From NCBI GenBank assembly GCA_020629335.1, contig JAHDDN010000391.1:1-5457 (forward strand): a DNA stretch of 5,457 nt. Direction: 5' to 3'. The translations under genes were made by a program, and so were the position numbers. The notes below the pieces were generated by a model. That model was not told where the DNA came from and did no database searches. It was given only the letters and a program-made list of their open reading frames with translations. Source of the DNA: Chitinophagales bacterium (GTDB lineage: Bacteria; Bacteroidota; Bacteroidia; Chitinophagales; UBA2359). Positions within the stretch are counted from its first letter, which is position 1, and each line of letters starts with the position of its first letter. Positions 1 through 4,279 of the stretch are shown here, piece after piece.

Positions 1-145
1 ATCAAGACTGTATGGATTTCTTAACGGCAAAATATTTCAAAAATCCTACACAAAAGTAAGGACAAGGCATGCCTTGTCTCTACCAGTATTTTGTGCTTAA
101 CGGATTTGTGAAACATTTTACCTAAAATCCATAAGGTCGGTTGAA
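1..145. repeat. Long imperfect fold-back (MITE/REP-like) element
   Basis: The segment folds back on itself over about 120 bases. Its centre is the perfect 18-bp palindrome GACAAGGCATGCCTTGTC at 61-78. Outside this, 29-46 (AAAATATTTCAAAAATCC) matches the reverse complement of 102-119 at 16 of 18 positions, and TATGGATTT at 11-19 pairs perfectly with AAATCCATA at 125-133. Weaker similarity continues outward (TCAAGAC near 3 and the complement of GGTCGGTTGA near 136-145), so the ends may be near positions 2 and 145. An octamer CTTAACGG also occurs in the same orientation in both arms (20-27 and 96-103). No coding frame was found. It lies just beyond the stop of the lipoprotein gene, so it could also act as a transcript-end structure, but no T-tract follows on the minus strand. 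Element ends and target duplication cannot be set because the window begins here. Confidence 0.6.
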
Positions 146-189
146 GAAAAGAAAACTAAGAATTGTGTAATTATAGATAACTCTAGCCA

Positions 190-759
190 CTAATATTCTA
201 CCTCACCCTTACTCACTTCCTTAGCTATATTAGCAAACAAAGTCATCAATTTATTGACCGATTTATTATCGTAACGAACACCATTCCAGAAAGTGCGTTT
301 GCAATCCTTATCGCTGCCTGTTAACTCTAAAGTGACTTCTACTTCTCCTGGTACAGGTGTTTTTTCTTTTATGCTAAGATCACAGGGATGATGTTTATTG
401 ATTTTTTTCCAAAATTTGCTTAATTGCTCTTCAGACAATTGTTGTTCGTAGGCTTTTTCCTCTTCACCTCTTTTGAATCCTACTTTTGCTAATCCAGTTT
501 CATTGACTACTACAGTTGTTTGTCCCTCAAAATCTGGGTTTCCTGCTTGGTAATAGATGGTTTTGGTTTTTACATCAGTTGTAGGTGTATCCATATTTTG
601 TTGTTTATCCGCTTTATTTTCATTAACTATTCCTGCATCGTTCTTGTCTACTATTGCTTCTGCTGTTTGTTGTCCTCCCATATCTTTACTGATTGTCTTT
701 TGATGACAAGCTATCAATAGCAATAATAATAAACAGTTAATGAATAATGCTTTTTTCAT
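190..759 (-). CDS. Secretory lipoprotein, uncharacterised; candidate inhibitor/immunity partner of the adjacent metallopeptidase
   Basis: The 189-residue protein starts MKKALFINC with a hydrophobic leucine run and a type II signal peptidase lipobox LIAC, giving lipidated Cys18. Residues 20-66 form a polar linker rich in K, D, N, Q and T. A compact domain follows at about 67-189. It begins with a strand pair (TIYYQAGNPDFEGQTTVVV, then AKVGFKR), continues with an amphipathic helix (LSEEQLSKFWKKI, 108-120), then beta strands (EVEVTLEL), an RTFWNG turn and a C-terminal helix (SVNKLMTLFANIAKE). Cys126 and Cys153 could form a disulfide in the periplasm. This strand-helix-strand-helix order loosely recalls small metalloprotease inhibitors of the emfourin type, but no diagnostic motif proves it. 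The gene lies 75 bp downstream of the metallopeptidase gene on the same strand, without a clear terminator between them, so co-transcription is likely. The start is well supported by the signal peptide. Being a lipoprotein is firm; the inhibitor role is inference from order and topology. Confidence 0.9.
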   Translation of the reverse strand: MKKALFINCLLLLLLIACHQKTISKDMGGQQTAEAIVDKNDAGIVNENKADKQQNMDTPTTDVKTKTIYYQAGNPDFEGQTTVVVNETGLAKVGFKRGEEEKAYEQQLSEEQLSKFWKKINKHHPCDLSIKEKTPVPGEVEVTLELTGSDKDCKRTFWNGVRYDNKSVNKLMTLFANIAKEVSKGEVEY

Positions 760-834
760 TGAACAGAATTATGCGAAATATAATCTAAATTTAAAAACTC
801 TTATTTAATTAAAGCTTTAACAAGCGATGAAGTT

Positions 835-1839
835 CTATTTTTTGGGAGGTAATTTTAGTTCTTGTCCTGGTTTGACTTTCGCTCCCTTAATGGCATCCTT
901 ATTGGCTGCTTGTATCTCTGTCCATTTGCTGGAATCTCCATATATCATGGCTGCAATACTCGTCAAAGTATCTTCTTTTCGTACAATATAGGTATCTCTT
1001 TTTTCTGCGGTTAAATTGGTACCTATTGCATCACCAATATCCTTCGCCAATGTATTGAGATGTCTATTTTTAAGGTCTGCTTTATCCTTTCCTTCTGTAT
1101 AGTAATTGCCCATTAGGGAATTGTCTTTAAAAACACCAGAAGAAGTTGCGGTTTTACGGCTTTCAGTCCTAGCATCCTGGTATTCGTCTTTTAACCCTAG
1201 TTGGTGGCCGAGTTCATGAGCACGGGTGATGGCATCAGAGCCTACATGCCAGTTCAAGAGATTATCCCGATTTTTACCTGGATGCACTTTCACTTTTAAA
1301 TGTTGACCAAACCTCACATACTTCAATCTAGCTTTAACTTTTCGCTTATTTCCTGCATCATCTACTAGATTAAAACGCTGATCGAAATAGCGGGCAAATG
1401 CATTATCACTTTGTGATTTGATGTGATTCAAATCTGATTTTTTCACGCCTTTTTGTGGCACCAATTTGATTTTAATGGTCAGATCAATGCTTTTCTTTTT
1501 CGCATTGACATGATATTTCGCATTCCACCCATAAGGTTTGTCCGACATTTTGTGATTGACAGTAGCTTTTTTCCTTTTAGGTTTTTTCTGAATCAGTTCA
1601 CTAGATTGATTCGCTGTTTTAAGCTGTGCTAAAGAAACCAAATTCGGATCTGATTTCATTTGTATGGAATTGCTTTTCCCCCCTGCTAGACTAGGCTTGT
1701 CGGCGGGTTGAACAAAGGCATCAGCAGCATTATTTCCAAAAAAACTACCTGTACTTTTAGCTTGAATGGTATTTTTCTTTTGCTTTTTCGCTTTTTTTAA
1801 ATCTCGAATTTTCATGGTATTAATCTTAAGCAATAACAT
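835..1839 (-). CDS. eCIS-effector-like zinc metallopeptidase (metzincin type) with C-terminal LysM domain
   Basis: The 334-residue protein has three parts. Residues 1-95 are a basic, low-complexity tail without a signal peptide, containing GSFFGNNAADAFVQPADKP (31-49) and SIQMKSDPN; this resembles the SFF...F.QPK leader of DUF4157-type and eCIS-associated cargo proteins. Residues about 100-275 form the peptidase: HELGHQLGLKDEY (208-220) supplies zinc ligands His208 and His212, catalytic Glu209 and a third ligand probably Asp218 (HExxHxxGxxD), and SLMGNYY (241-247) is a plausible Met-turn. Residues 283-331 are a typical LysM domain (TYIVRKEDTLTSIA, YGDSSKWTEIQAAN, VKPGQELKLP), which suggests binding to peptidoglycan or another GlcNAc polymer. 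The start at 1839 is the longest choice; Met9 at 1815 (MKIRDLKKAKKQKKN) is equally or more likely, and neither has a clear Shine-Dalgarno. The lipoprotein gene follows 75 bp later. Peptidase and LysM calls are strong. Delivery by a contractile injection system is inferred from the N-terminal tail only, since no eCIS structural gene is in the window. Confidence 0.92.
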   Translation of the reverse strand: MLLLKINTMKIRDLKKAKKQKKNTIQAKSTGSFFGNNAADAFVQPADKPSLAGGKSNSIQMKSDPNLVSLAQLKTANQSSELIQKKPKRKKATVNHKMSDKPYGWNAKYHVNAKKKSIDLTIKIKLVPQKGVKKSDLNHIKSQSDNAFARYFDQRFNLVDDAGNKRKVKARLKYVRFGQHLKVKVHPGKNRDNLLNWHVGSDAITRAHELGHQLGLKDEYQDARTESRKTATSSGVFKDNSLMGNYYTEGKDKADLKNRHLNTLAKDIGDAIGTNLTAEKRDTYIVRKEDTLTSIAAMIYGDSSKWTEIQAANKDAIKGAKVKPGQELKLPPKK

Positions 1840-1864
1840 TGACCATTCATATCGTTAGTCAATG
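1837..1864. promoter_or_regulatory. Inverted repeat upstream of the metallopeptidase, possible operator
   Basis: CATTGAC (1837-1843) and GTCAATG (1858-1864) are perfect 7-bp arms 14 bases apart. They overlap the first possible start codon of the metallopeptidase gene and lie 22-49 bases upstream of the second start (1815). If translation begins at 1815, the repeat sits in the leader and could bind a dimeric regulator or form a weak RNA hairpin. A second perfect palindrome, ACTTTTATAAAAGT, is at 1929-1942. In AT-rich DNA such short repeats arise by chance, and no confident -33/-7 Bacteroidota promoter was found beside them. Confidence 0.2.
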
Positions 1865-2060
1865 CCATCTTATGCTTTATTGGTATAAAACTGAATAAGT
1901 AACAGTTAATTAATAAGAAAACTGATCTACTTTTATAAAAGTCTCATAATCATCCTTTTCTTATAAAAAATCACTACAAATTTATGCTATATTCCTTACA
2001 TATTTGCATTTATTTAGCAAAAAATTTTTCTATTCTTAATTCATGATCATACTAGTCAAA

Positions 2061-2335
2061 CTATTTGTTTAACAATTCTTCTACCTTCGTTTTTAGCCAA
2101 CTTCTTTGCCCCACTTCTTTATTGGAGTTGATTTGTTCTAGTATTTTATGGAGTTTTTTATGATCATTAGGGGCTGTATTTTTTTTGTTTACACCACCCT
2201 TTTCTTTAATGAATGATAGCTACTTGTCCGAAAGAAAGACAGACAGCTATTTTCACTACAAATGACCAGCAAACCAATCAGGTAAGTAATCAAAAATATT
2301 ATATAATCGCTGTTTACCTTTTTCCATTTAAGCAT
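2061..2335 (-). pseudogene. Small one-TM protein gene, broken by a -1 frameshift
   Basis: From ATG at 2333-2335 a frame of 48 codons runs MLKWKKVNSD, then a membrane-spanning stretch YIIFLITYLIGLLVIC (11-26), then SFFRTSSYHS, and ends at TAA 2189-2191. Shifting the frame by -1 within 2189-2219 gives a second open stretch that continues with FIKEKGGVNKKNTAPNDHKK and ends ...SWLKTKVEELLNK at TAG 2061-2063; this stretch has no start codon of its own. Joined, they give a protein of about 91 residues: short basic N-terminus inside the cell, one TM helix, and a charged helical C-terminal half. The shift region (TTAAAGAAAAGGG on the minus strand) is not a canonical X XXY YYZ slippery site, so a one-base deletion or a sequencing error is more likely than programmed frameshifting. 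The family is not recognised. Its place between toxin genes and its small membrane architecture suit an immunity-type gene, but that is only context. Confidence 0.55.
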
Positions 2336-2540
2336 TTATTCTTTAGAAGAACCAGAACCAGCAGTACTTAATATTCCTAATGATCAAGAATCACTTAGTC
2401 CTGTATATTCTTCTTACCGAATATTGGTAATAAATTCTTATCTGGATGAATGTAAATATGGTATTAATCCTAGTGATTTGCCTACTGCATCGGGTATTTA
2501 CGGTCTATTTGTGGTAATTCAATTCTATTATGATAGATAG
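2307..2540 (+). pseudogene. Orphan C-terminal coding remnant on the plus strand
   Basis: A stop-free frame runs from 2307 to the TAG at 2538-2540 and has no ATG or GTG start. From 2340 it reads like real protein: SLEEPEPAVLNIPNDQ, then SPVYSSYRILVINSYLDE, CKYGINPSDLPTASG and IYGLFVVIQFYYDR. It ends 60 bases before a strong plus-strand rho-independent terminator, as a genuine gene end would. Its upstream part is missing: at about 2335 the sequence switches to the start of the minus-strand small membrane gene, so this looks like a rearrangement junction that removed the 5' portion. No family is recognised. The alternative is a chance open frame; 77 codons without a stop in DNA this AT-rich, together with the terminator, argue against that but do not exclude it. 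Confidence 0.4.
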
Positions 2541-2599
2541 TTATACTTTACATTGTTGTAGGTATTAGGGTAATACTAATACACACATTCTATGAGTTA

Positions 2600-2645
2600 C
2601 ATTCCTCACTCTATTTTAGGAATAGAGTGAGTGAATGTTTTTTTT
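2600..2645 (+). terminator. Strong rho-independent terminator, plus strand
   Basis: CTCACTCTATT (2605-2615) pairs perfectly with AATAGAGTGAG (2621-2631) around the loop TTAGG. The stem continues with CATTC (2600-2604) against GAATG (2633-2637), leaving one bulged T at 2632, so the stem is 16 bp in all. Eight T residues (2638-2645) follow directly on the plus strand. On the minus strand the hairpin has no T-tract, so it is one-directional. It is the only clear sign of plus-strand transcription in the window and matches the end of the remnant at 2307-2540. A smaller hairpin, GTATTA-GGG-TAATAC, lies at 2562-2576 in between. Confidence 0.85.
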
Positions 2646-2667
2646 GTTCTAGTAATAGTAAATAAGC

Positions 2668-2994
2668 TTATACTGAATTGCGCCACCCTGCTAGTTCAAG
2701 TGTAAAACGTGTAATTTTAGCATCTTCAATCTCCTCTAATGAGTCTATATCCTCCTCATAATCTGTAAGTACAATTAATTCTGAATTCTCCCCTATAAGC
2801 AGATAGGTTTCATCAAAATAAATAGACTCAAAAGCACCTCTTAACTCTTTAACTGTACTTCCAATACCAATAGATTGATATTTACCTTTAAATTGATTGT
2901 AGACATCAATACGTACTAGTCTTCCTGAATAAATATCAATAGAAAGACTAAGACTTTCTCGAATAATATATTCATATACTCTATACTTATGAGC
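2668..2994 (-). pseudogene. N-terminally truncated gene of an immunity-like small protein
   Basis: A 108-codon frame, closed by TAA at 2668-2670, is bounded upstream by a TAA at 2995-2997 and contains no ATG, GTG or TTG start. The translation is convincingly protein-like: YRVYEYIIRESLSLSIDIY, SGRLVRIDVYNQFKGKYQ, SIGIGSTVKELRGAF, ESIYFDETYLLIGENSELI, and an acidic tail YEEDIDSLEEIEDAK ending LAGWRNSV. The G-I-G-S-T-V-K-E-L pattern followed by FDETYLLI resembles the repeated 'G.s..eV...' unit of small cytosolic Bacteroidota proteins that often accompany polymorphic toxins; this resemblance is from memory and not a family assignment. The N-terminal half is absent. A different minus-strand frame (2990-3100, ending RHGNTSLISSYQLSS) stays open just upstream and may be its frameshifted continuation, though this is weak. 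It lies downstream of the 150-residue membrane protein on the same strand, with no gene between them. Confidence 0.6.
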
Positions 2995-3388
2995 TTAATT
3001 GGTAAGAGCTAATTAAAGATGTGTTCCCGTGACGGTCTTTGATATTATATATTAATACTCGATAAGCTATATATAGAATGATGCTATTGTAGAGGTGTAC
3101 TTATTATAGTAGTGGTCGGTTGATGATGTTTCGTTTAAAGCCTGAGCTTATATGATTGATAATTTTATTGCTTGGTTCCTTTTATAAGATTAAATTTAGA
3201 TGTGTGTGTATAAAACTGATGCTTCTTTATAAATTTTGTTGCTAGTCTTGATTTTATTTGATGTGTTTGTAGCCTGAGGTAAGTATTAATTGGATGTGAT
3301 CGACTTAAAAATGCATTTTTAAAGTATTAGTATGAATATAGGGGTTTTATTTTTATGTTGCAAGTGATTTTTTGGGGAGAAGGGGATT
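2995..3388. other. Stretch without a credible gene
   Basis: No start-to-stop frame with protein-like composition is visible. The plus strand is rich in T and G (for example GATGTGTGTGTA near 3200), unlike the coding regions. The only notable structure is the perfect 18-bp palindrome TTAAAAATGCATTTTTAA at 3305-3322, about 70 bases beyond the stop of the 150-residue membrane gene; read on the minus strand it could be a poor terminator. The octamer AGCCTGAG occurs twice (3139-3146 and 3271-3278). A minus-strand frame near 3103-3290 is free of stops but lacks a start and is dominated by N, K, T and S, as expected by chance in such DNA. The stretch may be the decayed 5' flank of the truncated gene at 2668-2994. 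Confidence 0.5.
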
Positions 3389-3841
3389 TTATACTAAACA
3401 TTCCTTAATTTTCTCATAAGATTCAAGCCAGTCATTACGATATAATCTTTGATTCTGTTTTCCATATATGCTTCTCCCTTCTTTTTTATTGTAAATAATA
3501 ATGTATCCTTTTTGATTATCAATAAAGGTTAACTCATTTTTAGAATGGCTTTCTGAATATTTTCGCTTATCCTTAAAGCGAGCAAATTTTACAATACCTT
3601 CTTCAAAAGAAATCATACAAATTGTATTCTGATAAGTTATGTAAGTCCTAAAAGCAAATAGAATAATTAGCAATTCTAATACTCTTAACCAACTAGAAGG
3701 AAAAATGTGAAGAAAGGAAAAAGTAAAATAAATACTCAATATAAGTAATATATATATAATGTTTTTTCGACTCCTATATGGCGTTTTTTGAAAGTTTAGT
3801 TTAAAGTTCATATAAAAATATAGCTTTTTAGCCCAAAACAT
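3389..3841 (-). CDS. Two-TM membrane protein with PH-like C-terminal domain, candidate immunity protein
   Basis: The 150-residue protein has a short basic N-terminus (NFQKTPYRSRKN) and two hydrophobic helices at about 28-47 (IIYILLILSIYFTFSFLHIF) and 51-68 (WLRVLELLIILFAF), joined by a tight PSS turn. A soluble domain of about 75 residues follows: strands around ICMISFEEGIVKFARF, ELTFIDNQKGYIIIYNKKEG and a closing helix NDWLESYEKIKECL. Two TM helices followed by a small beta-sheet domain ending in a helix is the layout of bacterial PH/YcxB-like membrane proteins. It is not assigned to a named family. Met11 (3811, MNFKLNF) is a likely alternative start, with an A/T-rich leader typical of Bacteroidota; the longer start (3841) is kept as the maximum. 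It is the first gene downstream of the toxin-like CDS, separated by a MITE and a candidate terminator. An immunity function would fit that position and a membrane-active toxin, but it is inference. Confidence 0.8.
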   Translation of the reverse strand: MFWAKKLYFYMNFKLNFQKTPYRSRKNIIYILLILSIYFTFSFLHIFPSSWLRVLELLIILFAFRTYITYQNTICMISFEEGIVKFARFKDKRKYSESHSKNELTFIDNQKGYIIIYNKKEGRSIYGKQNQRLYRNDWLESYEKIKECLV

Positions 3842-3940
3842 AAATTAGAACGGTTTTAAGCTAATATTTTGTCCAAATAGATTTATATTAGATCATCAGT
3901 AAGAAAATTGGTAGTCATTCTTGCAAACTGCTGTTTATCA

Positions 3941-4159
3941 GAAACATTTGAGTGCATGACATATTGGGGGGAAGGTGTAATCCTTATTATGAAGGTCTTA
4001 TACTTAGACCTAGGTATCTTAGCTATTTTTCTTAATGACCGCATAGCGGTCACAGTACGTTAGTAAATAAAAGTCTCCCCAACATCTCGACCCTATCAGG
4101 GTAGCACTCTACCGAATTGCATCAAAAATCCCCCAATATGTCACACACTCGAAACATTT
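3941..4159. mobile_element. MITE-like element, 201 bp, with 21-bp TIRs and 9-bp target duplication
   Basis: The left terminal repeat (3950-3970, GAGTGCATGACATATTGGGG plus one G) and the right one (4130-4150, complement of GAGTGTGTGACATATTGGGG plus one G) match at 19 of 21 positions. Directly outside them the 9-bp sequence GAAACATTT occurs in the same orientation at 3941-3949 and 4151-4159, which is a perfect target-site duplication. The 201-bp body encodes no transposase. It contains internal hairpins: AGGTCT/AGACCT (3993-3998 and 4006-4011), TGACCGC-ATA-GCGGTCA (4036-4052) and ACCCT-ATC-AGGGT (4090-4102). Nine-base duplications are made by several IS families (for example IS4-type and some IS5-type elements); the parent element is not identifiable from this window. 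It lies between the toxin gene and the downstream membrane protein gene, so it may affect their co-transcription. The perfect duplication suggests a relatively recent insertion. Confidence 0.85.
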
Positions 4160-4207
4160 CACTCAATTTTACCAGTTTATAACACAATTATCTAATCCTT
4201 GAAAAGT

Positions 4208-4237
4208 AGTGACTCAGAATTTTCATCCTAAGTCACT
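4208..4237 (-). terminator. Candidate terminator hairpin after the toxin gene
   Basis: AGTGACTCAG (4208-4217) and CTAAGTCACT (4228-4237) form a 10-bp stem with one G-T wobble and a 10-base loop. It lies about 43 bases beyond the stop codon of the toxin-like gene. On the minus strand only a short T-tract (ACTTTTC) follows, so termination would be partial at best. The structure may instead stabilise the transcript end. Confidence 0.4.
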
Positions 4238-4279
4238 CTCTATAAAAATCAAAAATTTATTAAGTCCATAATTTTCAAA

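Noticed and set aside
520..720. Plus-strand open frame of 66 codons
   Set aside because: It lies antisense within the lipoprotein gene, whose lipobox and domain are convincing; its Cys/Phe/Tyr-rich composition is that of a shadow frame.
2189..2219. Programmed -1 ribosomal frameshift in the small membrane gene
   Set aside because: No X XXY YYZ heptamer in the right phase and no evident downstream stimulatory hairpin; a one-base deletion or base-call error is simpler. The T8 run at 2179-2186 lies beyond the first stop and cannot be the slip site.
2282..2346. GTAAGT ... CTTTAG stretch resembling a spliceosomal intron joining two plus-strand frames
   Set aside because: The donor leaves codon phase 0, but the acceptor would need one extra base to enter the protein-like frame after 2346. 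All other genes in the window are bacterial in type, and GTAAGT with a T-rich acceptor is expected by chance in AT-rich DNA.
2213..2371. Plus-strand frame of 52 codons starting MIATCPKERQ
   Set aside because: It is antisense to the minus-strand small membrane gene, whose TM helix and coherent continuation are more convincing, and its second half becomes implausible.
3103..3290. Minus-strand stop-free stretch of about 57 codons
   Set aside because: No start codon, dominated by N, K, T and S, no hydrophobic periodicity or motif; consistent with chance.
3305..3322. Palindrome TTAAAAATGCATTTTTAA as terminator or operator
   Set aside because: Mostly A/T pairs with no loop, and no gene starts beside it; reported only as structure within the gene-free stretch.
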